DNA of 64,000 nucleotides, taken from Tissierella sp. Yu-01. GTDB taxonomy: Bacteria; Bacillota; Clostridia; Tissierellales; Tissierellaceae. Below the pieces are notes generated by a model. The model was not told where the DNA came from. It did no database searches and was given only the letters and a program-made list of their open reading frames with translations. Shown here one piece after another: positions 8,462-17,273 of this stretch (positions are counted from its first letter, which is position 1; each line of letters starts with the position of its first letter). Made by a program: the position numbers and the translations under genes. Where the stretch lies: the NCBI RefSeq assembly GCF_029537395.1, contig NZ_CP120677.1:1054001-1118000 (forward strand). Direction: 5' to 3'.

Positions 8462-9472
8462 ATGGAAAGATATGAAAAACAAATGCTTTATGGTGAAATA
8501 GGATTAGAAGGTCAGAAAAAGTTACTTAAGAAAAAAGCGATAATCATTGGTTGCGGTGCTTTAGGAACGGTAATTGCCAATAATCTTGTTCGTTCTGGTG
8601 TTGGATATATAAAATTTGTAGATCGTGATTATATCGAAATTTCGAATTTACAAAGGCAGATACTATTTGACGAAGAAGATATAAAGGAAAACTTACCGAA
8701 AGTAATAGCAGCTGAAAGAAAACTTAAAAAGATCAATTCCGATATTAAGATAGAAGGAATTATTGCAGATGTTAATTCCACAAATGTTGAAAGTTTATGC
8801 GAAGGGATGGATGTTATTCTAGATGCTACGGATAATCTCCAAACAAGGTATTTAATCAACGATATATCTATTAAACTCAATATCCCTTGGGTATATGGAG
8901 GTGTGATTGGTAGCTCTGGTATGGTTCATACCATAATTCCTCAGGTCACCCCTTGTTTAAGATGTATGTTTCCTGAGATACCCCCAATTGGTTCGACTGA
9001 AACTTGTGATACTGCAGGGGTGCTTAATTCCATAACATCCATAGTAGCTTCTATGGAATCCATGGAAGCAATTAAGATATTACTTGAGAAAAAAACGGCT
9101 GTTATAACAGGGCTCCAATATATGGATATATGGTCAAATGATTTTGAAACAATAGACATGACGTTGGATGAAGACTGTAAAACTTGTGGAAAGAACAGTT
9201 TTGAATTCTTAGAAAGAAGTACAGATGAAGCAGTTTACTTATGCGGTAAAAACAGCATACAAATAAATCCTCTACAGAAGAGCATATCTGCCGATGATAT
9301 AATTAATCGACTTAAGTCATTAAATATTAACGTTAAACAAAATGCTTATTTTATTAAATTCAATATTGAAGATGTACAAGTTACTCTATTTTACGATGGT
9401 AGAGCAATTCTAAAAAATACGGATGATATTAAAAAAGCTACATCATTATATGCAAGATACATAGGAAACTAA
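8462..9472 (+). CDS. ThiF/MoeB/HesA-type adenylyltransferase
   Basis: 336 residues. An E1-like Rossmann domain has the nucleotide motif IIGCGALGTVIANNL and the following VDRDYIEISNLQRQ with its conserved Asp and Arg. Two Cys pairs, CLRC (about 166-169) and CKTC (about 239-242), form the structural zinc site. About 90 extra residues at the C-terminus, ending in FYDGRAILKNTDD...YARYIG, are a domain seen in some MoeB/ThiF relatives. Such enzymes adenylate the C-terminal glycine of a MoaD/ThiS carrier. Next to an AOR gene with a MoaD-like gene, the likely job is making dithiolene sulfur for the tungsten pterin cofactor. A thiazole or cysteine role cannot be excluded. Confidence 0.85.
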   Translation: MERYEKQMLYGEIGLEGQKKLLKKKAIIIGCGALGTVIANNLVRSGVGYIKFVDRDYIEISNLQRQILFDEEDIKENLPKVIAAERKLKKINSDIKIEGIIADVNSTNVESLCEGMDVILDATDNLQTRYLINDISIKLNIPWVYGGVIGSSGMVHTIIPQVTPCLRCMFPEIPPIGSTETCDTAGVLNSITSIVASMESMEAIKILLEKKTAVITGLQYMDIWSNDFETIDMTLDEDCKTCGKNSFEFLERSTDEAVYLCGKNSIQINPLQKSISADDIINRLKSLNINVKQNAYFIKFNIEDVQVTLFYDGRAILKNTDDIKKATSLYARYIGN

Positions 9473-9507
9473 ACCCGAGATTCTTCACTAACGTTCAGAA
9501 TGACCAT

Positions 9508-9532
9508 TAAAAAGAGGCGACCATTGGTCGCC
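9508..9532 (-). terminator. Terminator of the cobalamin gene group
   Basis: GGCGACC and GGTCGCC pair around an ATT loop (9516-9532). On the minus strand TCTTTTT follows (9515-9508), directly after the isomerase stop. Just upstream, around 9476-9506, is a degenerate copy of a dispersed GATTCTTCAC...TCAGAATGAC sequence. Confidence 0.75.
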
Positions 9533-9534
9533 AA

Positions 9535-10290
9535 TTATCTTCTAAGCAATTCTATCTCCACTGATACATCATCCGACATATATTCTAAAGATATAACTGG
9601 ATTCAAACTATATTTATTCAACAAATTATTTAGTGCCATTATTTCTATATCCGATGGAATACAATGTAAATCAAATACTCCATTATTAGAATGTAAATGT
9701 ATATATGCTAAATAATCCTTTAATTCTTTTATCCAATTTTCCAGAGTTACTGTTCCAAGTCGAGCATGACCTATATCGAAATTTATCTTGATATTAGGCA
9801 AATCAATAGTCTCGATTAAATCTTTAATCATCTCTGGAGTCTCTTCAAAGATATTTTCTATTAGAATGATTCCCTTATAATCTATGATTTCCTCTGCTAT
9901 TGAATGCCAAAACTCCCTTGCTTGTAGATTATTAAGCTCCATTAAATTAGGTTCTTTTAAGTACGGATTTATCTGACTATGAAAAATTACATAATTTATA
10001 TCTAGCTCCATAGCTATTTTTATGGTCCTAAGATATTTATTGTAGCTTATTCTTCTTATTTCTTCATCAGGGCTAGAAGGCTTTAGATCTAGAAAAGGGC
10101 CATGAAGAGCTTTCGTATGTTTAAAATCCCTAAACAACTCCTTATATCTTTTTACTAGTTCTTCTATTTCCATATTAGTAAGGTTAGGCTCTGTAAAATC
10201 CTGAATCTCCACACCCACATTCAGTTTATCATAATCATATTTATGAAAATCATTTATCGTATTGATACATTTTAAAATGTCTCTATTCAT
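9535..10290 (-). CDS. Sugar phosphate isomerase/epimerase-like TIM-barrel protein
   Basis: 251 residues of the AP endonuclease 2 / xylose isomerase-like TIM-barrel superfamily. Metal-site blocks are visible in order: HGPF, VIFHSQIN, ILIENIF, INFDIGHARLG, IHLHSNNG and SLEYMS. These supply the His, Glu and Asp ligands usual for a divalent metal. It lies 17 bases after cobC and is probably the last gene of the VOC-cobU-cobS-cobC run. Its substrate is unknown. Unlinked proteins of this family act on sugars, inositols and hydroxypyruvate, so a direct role in cobamide synthesis is not implied. Confidence 0.75.
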   Translation of the reverse strand: MNRDILKCINTINDFHKYDYDKLNVGVEIQDFTEPNLTNMEIEELVKRYKELFRDFKHTKALHGPFLDLKPSSPDEEIRRISYNKYLRTIKIAMELDINYVIFHSQINPYLKEPNLMELNNLQAREFWHSIAEEIIDYKGIILIENIFEETPEMIKDLIETIDLPNIKINFDIGHARLGTVTLENWIKELKDYLAYIHLHSNNGVFDLHCIPSDIEIMALNNLLNKYSLNPVISLEYMSDDVSVEIELLRR

Positions 10291-10307
10291 CGCTTCACCT
10301 CAAGTAT

Positions 10308-10880
10308 TTAATCTGCGTGGCAATTAAGTTTCTTGACATACTTATACCCTTCCTCAACAGATATAATACTCAAACTTCCATTATTAACCTTAAATCTAAA
10401 AAAATATTTTGGTTCATCAAATACCCAAGAACAAATTACTCTGATTATGCCTTCATGGGTTATTAATAGTATATTTTCGTCTTGTTTTATTACTTCTTCA
10501 AGAAAACTTACTACCCTATTATATAAAGTATTTATACTTTCTCCTTTAGGAACATCATAATTATATGGATCTTCTACCCAAAGCTTGGACTCTTCCGGAT
10601 AAATATTAGAGAACTCATCATATCTATATCCAGTAAATATACCGAAGTCTACTTCTCTAATTCTTGGTTCTTGAATTCCTTCTAACTCAAGATATTTTCT
10701 AGTTTCATCTGTTCTTTTTAACGGACTGTAGTATACTTTATTAAAATCGTAGTTCTTAAGGAAGTCCTTAGTTCTTTTTATTTGATTAATCCCATTTTCA
10801 GTAAGTCTCGTATCATAATTACTTAAGACTCTACTTATATTGTCTTCAGATTCACCGTGACGTATCATTATTATATCCAT
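10308..10880 (-). CDS. cobC: Alpha-ribazole-5'-phosphate phosphatase, histidine phosphatase family
   Basis: About 190 residues from the ATG at 10880. It carries the catalytic RHG motif in IIMIRHGESEDN and the second histidine in LLITHEGIIR, with the family block DFGIFTGYRYDEF between them. The open frame extends to a TTG at 10895, but GGGGGA lies correctly placed before the ATG at 10880. The start overlaps the end of cobS by 10 bases, so the two are coupled. The protein removes the phosphate from alpha-ribazole-P or adenosylcobalamin-P, the last step of nucleotide loop assembly. Generic histidine phosphatases look similar; the cobS-cobU context supports CobC. Confidence 0.85.
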   Translation of the reverse strand: MDIIMIRHGESEDNISRVLSNYDTRLTENGINQIKRTKDFLKNYDFNKVYYSPLKRTDETRKYLELEGIQEPRIREVDFGIFTGYRYDEFSNIYPEESKLWVEDPYNYDVPKGESINTLYNRVVSFLEEVIKQDENILLITHEGIIRVICSWVFDEPKYFFRFKVNNGSLSIISVEEGYKYVKKLNCHAD

Positions 10881-11608
10881 GCCATAATCCCCCAATAACT
10901 TAACAATGATACAACCTCACCTATCTCAATAACTGCTCCATATGTGTCTCCTGTCATGCCACCAATCTTTTTATATGACCAACGGCAAAATAATCGATTA
11001 AATATATAGGTAATCATTAATGGGCTAAAGAACTTATAATTTATAATTAAAAGAATTCCTATATATATAATTGAATTAAGTAAAATTAGTTTTTCTGAAT
11101 TGCTATTATGAAATAAGTCTCCTAATCCACCTTTTCTAGCTACTTTCATAGTGGAAATTACTCTGCATGCTTCAAGCCTACTGTTTACCATGGAAAGAAT
11201 CAACGCTAGAGGTAATCCATTGCCAAAATTTGATATAATTACAAACTTTGTTAATAGCAATATGATAATACTTAAGACACCAAAGGTACCAACACGACTA
11301 TCCTTCATTATTTCCAAGGTTCTTTCTCTGTCTCTGTTGGATAAAAAGCCATCAAAGGTATCAGATATTCCATCTATGTGCAGTCCTCCTGTTAGTAAAA
11401 GCAATGTTAGTACTGTAGCTAATGCAGCAATATCATTGTTCAACTTAGATAATATAAAAAATACCCCTGCTGCAATAGAGCCTAATAATGCCCCTACAAA
11501 AGGATAGAAGAATAAACTATATCGAATATTCTTCTCATTAAAATCTACTTCCTTATTTATTGGAATTCTTGTAAAGAATTGAAATGTCAGAATCAATCCA
11601 TCTATCAC
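10871..11608 (-). CDS. cobS: Adenosylcobinamide-GDP ribazoletransferase (cobalamin synthase)
   Basis: 245 residues, a multi-pass membrane protein of normal CobS length. Recognisable blocks are FFTRIPI near the N-terminus, LLTGGLHIDGISDTFDG (the Asp-containing metal site), the following KDSRVGTFGV and the C-terminal GGMTGDTYGAVIE. It joins adenosylcobinamide-GDP to alpha-ribazole or its phosphate at the membrane. The start overlaps the cobU stop by four bases. Confidence 0.95.
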   Translation of the reverse strand: MIDGLILTFQFFTRIPINKEVDFNEKNIRYSLFFYPFVGALLGSIAAGVFFILSKLNNDIAALATVLTLLLLTGGLHIDGISDTFDGFLSNRDRERTLEIMKDSRVGTFGVLSIIILLLTKFVIISNFGNGLPLALILSMVNSRLEACRVISTMKVARKGGLGDLFHNSNSEKLILLNSIIYIGILLIINYKFFSPLMITYIFNRLFCRWSYKKIGGMTGDTYGAVIEIGEVVSLLSYWGIMAWI

Positions 11609-12141
11609 TTAATCCTCACCGGTATTCCACAGCATACCATGTAAACGTGATTAGCCATAGCAGCTACTTGTTGGTTTACCCTTCCCTGAATATCCCTAAA
11701 GACTCTAGATATATGATTATCTGGTACAATTGAACTTCCAACTTCGTTAGTAACCATTATTAAATTATCTTCATTCTCTTTTATAACGTCTACTAAGGAT
11801 CTAATCTCACTTAATATTGTCTCTTCTATCTTTTTTTGCAACTCATAATCTATGTATTCAACATCTTTAGTAAGATCAAACATAATGTTTGAAGACATTA
11901 CAGTTATACAATCTAATAAATAATTCCCCTCTTCCCCAATGGCATCTAACAAATTGTAGTTCCCTTCGAATGTCCTCCATTCCTCTGGTCTACTGGATCT
12001 ATGAAGCATTACTCTTTCCTTCATTTCATCATCATAAACTCTGGATGTTGCTATATAAACAACATCTAGTTTATCATTATATAGACTTTCTGCAAATGTA
12101 CTTTTACCGCTTCTTGCTCCACCTGTAATTAAATAAATCAT
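11605..12141 (-). CDS. cobU: Adenosylcobinamide kinase / guanylyltransferase
   Basis: 178 residues. The N-terminus has the Walker A motif GGARSGKST, followed by AESL and VYIATSRVYDDEM typical of CobU. The GMP-accepting His lies in the block VMLHRSSRPEEWRT, and VTNEVGSSIVPDN is a further CobU signature. It phosphorylates adenosylcobinamide and adds GMP, making the CobS substrate. The gene is 41 bases downstream of the VOC gene and overlaps cobS by four bases. Confidence 0.95.
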   Translation of the reverse strand: MIYLITGGARSGKSTFAESLYNDKLDVVYIATSRVYDDEMKERVMLHRSSRPEEWRTFEGNYNLLDAIGEEGNYLLDCITVMSSNIMFDLTKDVEYIDYELQKKIEETILSEIRSLVDVIKENEDNLIMVTNEVGSSIVPDNHISRVFRDIQGRVNQQVAAMANHVYMVCCGIPVRIK

Positions 12142-12182
12142 ATATTTTCCTTTCTAATAATTCTACATATTTTTCCGTAATT

Positions 12183-12542
12183 TTAGTGTTCTATAAACTG
12201 TATCTTTAATCCATTAGGATCTTGTACATATAAATATCTCGTTGACGGATTTGGTTGAAAAGGTCCACTATGAATTTGAATCCCTTTATCCCTAACAAAT
12301 TCCATTGTCTTGTCCAAGGACTCCACTTCAAATCCAATAGATATATCCTTTCCTAATTCAATATTTTCTAAATTATCATTTTGTATTAACTCTACTAATG
12401 TTTCACCTTCACCTAAAAATGCTATCTCCATTCCAGGACCTGCTGGGAATCTTTTTACAATAGGTAAACCTACTATATCTTTATAGAATCCTATTGACTC
12501 CTCTAAATTCCTTACCATAATTGTCACATGTGCAAACTTCAT
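12183..12542 (-). CDS. VOC superfamily protein (glyoxalase-like)
   Basis: 119 residues forming one vicinal-oxygen-chelate domain with two beta-alpha-beta-beta-beta units. It opens with FAHVTIMVRNLEESIGFYKD (His ligand at about residue 4) and ends with YVQDPNGLKIQFIEH, which holds the final Glu ligand. The spacing resembles lactoylglutathione lyase-like proteins. It lies 41 bases before cobU and could share the transcript. Nothing in the sequence fixes the substrate, and there is no known need for a VOC enzyme in cobalamin assembly. Confidence 0.8.
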   Translation of the reverse strand: MKFAHVTIMVRNLEESIGFYKDIVGLPIVKRFPAGPGMEIAFLGEGETLVELIQNDNLENIELGKDISIGFEVESLDKTMEFVRDKGIQIHSGPFQPNPSTRYLYVQDPNGLKIQFIEH

Positions 12543-12627
12543 ATATAAACCCCCAATCTTTCATGATTAATTATATTATATCATTATTTTGGATATCTTT
12601 CATTTTTAAAGTATAATATTTTTGACG

Positions 12628-12663
12628 CAAAAATACCATCCGATGGAAATCAGATGGTATTTT
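12628..12663 (-). terminator. Terminator after the FecCD-type ABC operon
   Basis: AAAATACCATC pairs with GATGGTATTTT (12630-12663). The stem extends inward by GAT/ATC with one wobble pair around a TTCC loop. On the minus strand the run ends in TTTTTG. It directly follows the ATPase stop at 12667. Confidence 0.8.
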
Positions 12664-12666
12664 AAC

Positions 12667-13446
12667 TTAGAAAGAAACCTTTTTTATTATAATGTATTTT
12701 CCTTTATGCTCTATTATTTCAATTCCAGCGTATATCATATTAAAGGTATCCTCTAAAAATTCTTGGCGTACATCATTGGTATAAAAGTCCGCAAATATCT
12801 TCTTATCCTTCAATATTATTATCCTATCACAATAATTTAATGCCATATTAGGATCATGTAAGGTGATCAATCCAGCTTTATTCTCTTTTCTAACTACTTC
12901 ACTAATCTTAGATAAAACCATGTGACTATTATTAAAATCTAAGGCACTATCAGGCTCATCAAATAGCATGACTTCTGAATCTTGCATTAGACTTCTTGCA
13001 ATGATAATCAATTGTTTTTGCCCTTCACTTAGATGAAGAAAGTTTTCATCTGCTAATTTTTCTATTTCAATCTTCTTTAATATATTATAAGCCATTTCCC
13101 TATGTACCTTAGTTGGTGTATCAAAGGCTCCAAGGTAAGGTGTAATTCCCATTAAGACAACATCAATCACCTTGGTATCATATACTACACTATTTCTTTG
13201 TGACATGAAACTAATATGTCTTGCCCTTTTCTTATCACTTAATTCTCTTATATTTATATCATCTATAAAGCATTGTCCATCTTGGGATTTTAAAAGTCCA
13301 CATATTACCTTCAATAATGTAGTCTTGCCAGTTCCATTTAAACCTAATAATGCTGTAAATTCTTTAGTATTTACAGAAAAACTAATATCATCTAAGATAG
13401 GTTCCTTGCCATAGCTTGCTGTGATATTTTTTATTTTCAAGGTCAT
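12667..13446 (-). CDS. ABC importer ATPase, FecE/BtuD type
   Basis: 259 residues with one ATPase domain: Walker A GLNGTGKTT, Q-loop MSQRNS, signature LSEGQKQL, Walker B VMLFDEPDSALD, and H-loop TLHDPNM. It energises the neighbouring FecCD-type permease, 10 bases upstream. This importer class takes up iron-siderophores, haem, corrinoids or, in some bacteria, molybdate and tungstate. The cobUSC genes on one side favour a corrinoid; the AOR-like gene on the other leaves a metal or pterin ligand possible. Confidence 0.93.
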   Translation of the reverse strand: MTLKIKNITASYGKEPILDDISFSVNTKEFTALLGLNGTGKTTLLKVICGLLKSQDGQCFIDDINIRELSDKKRARHISFMSQRNSVVYDTKVIDVVLMGITPYLGAFDTPTKVHREMAYNILKKIEIEKLADENFLHLSEGQKQLIIIARSLMQDSEVMLFDEPDSALDFNNSHMVLSKISEVVRKENKAGLITLHDPNMALNYCDRIIILKDKKIFADFYTNDVRQEFLEDTFNMIYAGIEIIEHKGKYIIIKKVSF

Positions 13447-13456
13447 TGCGTTCCTC

Positions 13457-14470
13457 CTATCTGTAGCGAGACATTAAATATGCCAAAAATGGCGCGCCAA
13501 TAAAGGTAGTCAATATACTAATAGGAATCTCACTTCCTGAGATACTTCTTGCAAGACAATCAGCAACTATTAGGATTGTACCACCAATCAAACCGCTAAA
13601 AATAGTTGTGTAGAAGTCATTTCTTCTTGTAATCATCCTACCTATATGTGGAGCTATAAGTCCAATAAAGGCTATAAGACCAGTAATACATACAATACTT
13701 GCAACTACTAATGTTGCTGCAAGTATAACAACAAATCTAATTAATTCAACTGGTACTCCTAAACTTTTTCCTTCATCATCATTTAGTGATAATATATTTA
13801 TTTGCCATCTTAATAATAATAGCATGATGATTCCTACTATAAAGTACGGAACTATGGATAAAACCTTATCTTCCGTAATACTAGCAAAACTACCCATAGC
13901 CCAAAACTCCATTGCCGCAAGTTGTCTATCTGGATCCGCGAAGAATTTTAACATCATAATTAAGCCTTCAGTAATAGAACCAATTACTATTCCCGATAGA
14001 ACAAATGTAGATATACCACTATTTCTTGATAACTTGGTAAGGCCTATGGCGGTAAATACTGCAATAAGTCCACCTATAAAAGCGGAAATAGCTATAGTGT
14101 TTGTCCCACCAGAAAAAAACACAATAGCTACTGCAGCTCCTAGATTTGCACCAGAAGATACTCCAATAATATCTGGTGTTGCAAGTGGATTTTTAAATAT
14201 TGTCTGATATACACTTCCTGCTACACTAAGTCCTATACCTGCAATAAGAACCATTATGGTTCTTGGCAATCTAAGTCCAAAGAATACCATCTTTGCAGTA
14301 GAATCAACTTCTTTGCCAAAGATAATATTTATTATGTCTTCAAAAGGAATTGGATATTTCCCTACCCCTATTGATATTATCGATACTAGGAATAATAATA
14401 CCATTGCTATAAATAATTGAATAAATCCATGTCTATTGAGCTTTATTGCATCTGTCACACTTCTATTCAT
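13457..14470 (-). CDS. ABC importer permease, FecCD/BtuC type
   Basis: 337 residues with about ten predicted membrane helices. It contains LRLPRTIMVLIAGIGLSVAG, FKNPLATPDIIGVSSGA and FIGLIAPHIGRM, all typical of BtuC/FecCD/FhuB permeases, and the coupling-helix glycine region. The start overlaps the binding-protein stop by one base. It forms a dimeric channel with two ATPase subunits. Confidence 0.94.
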   Translation of the reverse strand: MNRSVTDAIKLNRHGFIQLFIAMVLLFLVSIISIGVGKYPIPFEDIINIIFGKEVDSTAKMVFFGLRLPRTIMVLIAGIGLSVAGSVYQTIFKNPLATPDIIGVSSGANLGAAVAIVFFSGGTNTIAISAFIGGLIAVFTAIGLTKLSRNSGISTFVLSGIVIGSITEGLIMMLKFFADPDRQLAAMEFWAMGSFASITEDKVLSIVPYFIVGIIMLLLLRWQINILSLNDDEGKSLGVPVELIRFVVILAATLVVASIVCITGLIAFIGLIAPHIGRMITRRNDFYTTIFSGLIGGTILIVADCLARSISGSEIPISILTTFIGAPFLAYLMSRYR

Positions 14471-15549
14471 TATTTAGTAATCTTCTCACTATCAACAGTA
14501 AAATCATAAAATCTTTCATAGAATTCTGCTACATCTTCTTTGAAAGAATCAAACGGATAATTTTCTTCATTTAATACGCTTGTTAACCACATTGTACCTA
14601 AAATTCCTGATGGTACTGGAGAATCCCATGCCTCAAACGAATCAGGCATTACATATATTGCATTATTTTGCACTGCATTTATAGGTGCTAATTTATCATC
14701 ATTTAATATATCTTCTTTAGTATAATCTGCTTCAGGAACTATTATTATGACATCGGGGTTATAAGCTAACAATTGTTCATATGAAACAGTAGCCCAATAT
14801 GTATCATCTATTTCATATGCTACATTGACTGCTCCTGCAGTTTCAATCATATAGTTTTGATACATTTTACCAGTTGCAGTTGAAAGAAAATCACTGTTTC
14901 CTCCAAGATAAACCATTTTCTTCTCACCTGCTAATTTGCCCATTTCTGCTACTTGTTCATCATAATAAGCCATTAATTCATTAGCTTTATTCTCAGTTCC
15001 AGTTGCTTTACCTATCATAGTTAAAGTTTCTTTTAATAAGTCCATATCTTCTGGATTAACTGCTATTGCACTTATTCCAAATCCTTCAAGGCTTTCAATA
15101 GCATCCTTTAATTTTATAGGAAGGATTACTAAATCTGGTTCAAGAGCAAGACATCCTTCTAAATCGAATTCCTTTGCAGTTCCTACATTATGAAGATCTA
15201 ATAATTGTGGTGCTGCCAACGAATAAATAGGTCTTGAATTTGCCTTCGCTTCAATACCAACTACATTATCCTCTAAACCTAATGCTATTAGCATGGATGA
15301 TGTAATGAAATATCCACTTACTAATTTCTCTGGCTTTTCTTCGATTGTCACTTCTCTTCCCAAATGATCTGTAATAACTACAGGCCATGCTGATTCCTCT
15401 ACAACTTCTTGTTCTACTTGCTCTTCTGCTGCTGTTTCTACAACGGGTTCGTCAACATCTACAGTTTCTGGAGTAGATGAGCACCCTACAAAAGTTAACA
15501 TCATTATTAAAGCTAATACTAATAAAACACTTCTTTTCCAAAAATTCAT
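14470..15549 (-). CDS. ABC importer substrate-binding lipoprotein (BtuF/FepB type)
   Basis: 359 residues from the ATG at 15549, which has AGGAGG nine bases upstream. The open frame extends 23 codons further, but that stretch has no ribosome site. The lipobox is LTFVGC. An acidic Glu/Val linker leads into a type III periplasmic-binding fold starting at VVITDHLGREVTIEEKPEKLV. LGLEDNVVGI, LALEPDLVILP and SYEQLLAYNPDVIIIVPEA are family landmarks. The ligand could be a corrinoid, an iron chelate or an oxyanion. No cobalamin riboswitch was seen in its 190-base leader, which weakens the corrinoid case. Confidence 0.9.
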   Translation of the reverse strand: MNFWKRSVLLVLALIMMLTFVGCSSTPETVDVDEPVVETAAEEQVEQEVVEESAWPVVITDHLGREVTIEEKPEKLVSGYFITSSMLIALGLEDNVVGIEAKANSRPIYSLAAPQLLDLHNVGTAKEFDLEGCLALEPDLVILPIKLKDAIESLEGFGISAIAVNPEDMDLLKETLTMIGKATGTENKANELMAYYDEQVAEMGKLAGEKKMVYLGGNSDFLSTATGKMYQNYMIETAGAVNVAYEIDDTYWATVSYEQLLAYNPDVIIIVPEADYTKEDILNDDKLAPINAVQNNAIYVMPDSFEAWDSPVPSGILGTMWLTSVLNEENYPFDSFKEDVAEFYERFYDFTVDSEKITK

Positions 15550-15739
15550 TCTGTTCCTCCTTATTTGCCATATTTGTCCTATCAAATTGTATATACCACA
15601 TTTATTTTTTTGTGTCAATAAATTAACGAACTATTAGAAATATCTATATCTGAACGTTTTCCATTGATTTTTCTTATATAACATTAATTAGCCTATTCTA
15701 ATGATATAATCGTTTCATGACAATTAATGGAGGAATTTT

Positions 15740-17245
15740 ATGGGTAAAATAATACATGTAGATTTAAAGAATAAACAAATAACTGAAAAAAGCAATGATA
15801 CTAATGACTATGGTAGAGGTCTATTAGTAAAATTAATAGATGAATATGTACCACAAGAAGCACATAGATTTGATGATGACAATATTGTAGTCCTAGCTCC
15901 TGGACTTTTCTCAGGAACCTTAGCGCCAAGTACTGGAAGACTATTAGTAGGAACTAAGGAATCTAACAACGGTGGTATATTAACTTCAAATATGGCAGGA
16001 ACTATATCACAAAAACTTGCATCCTTAAACATAGAAGCCATAATCTTATCTGGTAGAAATATTGAGGACATCCCCTTATCGATAATAGTAGATGATAAGA
16101 ATATTTCTCTTGAATATATTAGGGAAATTAAAGGATTAAAAGTATCATCTACCATAGAGAAATTTCATCAATTATACGGTAAGAATTGTGGGATTATTGG
16201 AATAGGGCCTTCGGGCGAAAACATGTTACCTGTATCAAGCCTTTTTAGTACATACCCTGAAGGAAATCCATCGTTTTATTGTGCGAGAAACAGTATTGGT
16301 GATGTATTTGGGCATAAGAATGTAAAAGCTATTGTTGTAAATAATAAAGCACATTTTAATTCCCCAGTAAATGATATGGAAAACTTTAAAAAGGCATCAA
16401 AGAAATTATCAAGATTGATCATTGATCATCCTATATGTGGTAAAGCCCTACCTGGTCTTGGTTCTATTACTTTAATGAAAATGATGCAGCAAGGAAAATT
16501 TATTGAGTTTAATGTAATTAATAATAATATCAGATCCACAAATGATAATTTAAACAGAACCTGTTCCCCACTTTGTGTTGTTGGATGTTTAAATAGACAT
16601 GCTACATCTGATGATGACTTTTACTCGGCTCCAGCAGAAAGTGAAGCCTCTGCAGCATTATTTGATGCCTTTGGAATCGATGATAAAAAGTATGTAAAGG
16701 ATTTTACAAATAGATGCTTTGAGCTTGGTATTGATTGCATGGAGTTTATATTTAGCTGCGAGATGTATTTTAAGTTACAAAACATAAAAGGTAATATTGA
16801 AGAATTAGATAATGCCATTGAAGGTATAAGAAATATGACTTTAAATGGCAGAATAATAGGTAGTAAAACAGATGGAATATATAATTTATTCAGAGAGAGA
16901 AAAGAATTTAAGAGAATGGTGTCCAAGCCTTCAGTAGTAGAAGAGAGTAATTTCAATATAGATATCCCTTCAAAAACTGTTAATATACCTGGAATATCTG
17001 ATTTAGAGTATCTATATGCTTATGTAATAGTTCTAGAAAATTTAGGTTTCTGTCTATTTACCTCCTTTGCATTTTTAGATAGTAAAATAGCTTTAACTTT
17101 ATTAGCTGATATGTACTACTATAAAACTGGTCAAAAAGTAGATGAAAAAGATTTACTGGAATATGCAATAAAGAGTCTAAATAATGAAAAGAAGATACCG
17201 AATTTCATAAAAGTACTATATAGATATTTTAATAGTCCATTCTAA
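15740..17245 (+). CDS. Shortened aldehyde:ferredoxin oxidoreductase-like protein
   Basis: 501 residues, about 100 fewer than typical AORs and the paralogue at 90-1991. The N-terminal half follows AOR layout (HVDLKNKQI, IIGIGPSGENMLPVS, GHKNVKAIVV). The usual GMGAVMGSK block has become NSIGDVFGHK, and the second pterin block (NP-x-GADH) is missing. Four cluster cysteines seem retained but respaced: C275-x3-C279-x3-C283, with the fourth at C438 in NLGFCLF. It may bind a [4Fe-4S] cluster and pterin yet lack normal aldehyde oxidation. It is divergent from, and 190 bases from, the FecBCD-type importer, suggesting a joint role. An AOR family origin is clear; function is unknown. Confidence 0.8.
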   Translation: MGKIIHVDLKNKQITEKSNDTNDYGRGLLVKLIDEYVPQEAHRFDDDNIVVLAPGLFSGTLAPSTGRLLVGTKESNNGGILTSNMAGTISQKLASLNIEAIILSGRNIEDIPLSIIVDDKNISLEYIREIKGLKVSSTIEKFHQLYGKNCGIIGIGPSGENMLPVSSLFSTYPEGNPSFYCARNSIGDVFGHKNVKAIVVNNKAHFNSPVNDMENFKKASKKLSRLIIDHPICGKALPGLGSITLMKMMQQGKFIEFNVINNNIRSTNDNLNRTCSPLCVVGCLNRHATSDDDFYSAPAESEASAALFDAFGIDDKKYVKDFTNRCFELGIDCMEFIFSCEMYFKLQNIKGNIEELDNAIEGIRNMTLNGRIIGSKTDGIYNLFRERKEFKRMVSKPSVVEESNFNIDIPSKTVNIPGISDLEYLYAYVIVLENLGFCLFTSFAFLDSKIALTLLADMYYYKTGQKVDEKDLLEYAIKSLNNEKKIPNFIKVLYRYFNSPF

Positions 17246-17273
17246 AAAAGGAAATAATAATCCAAATAAATGC

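Noticed and set aside
15550-15739. A second cobalamin riboswitch before the FecBCD-type importer
   Set aside because: No B12 box (GCCACTG) or neighbouring conserved motif is present on either strand.
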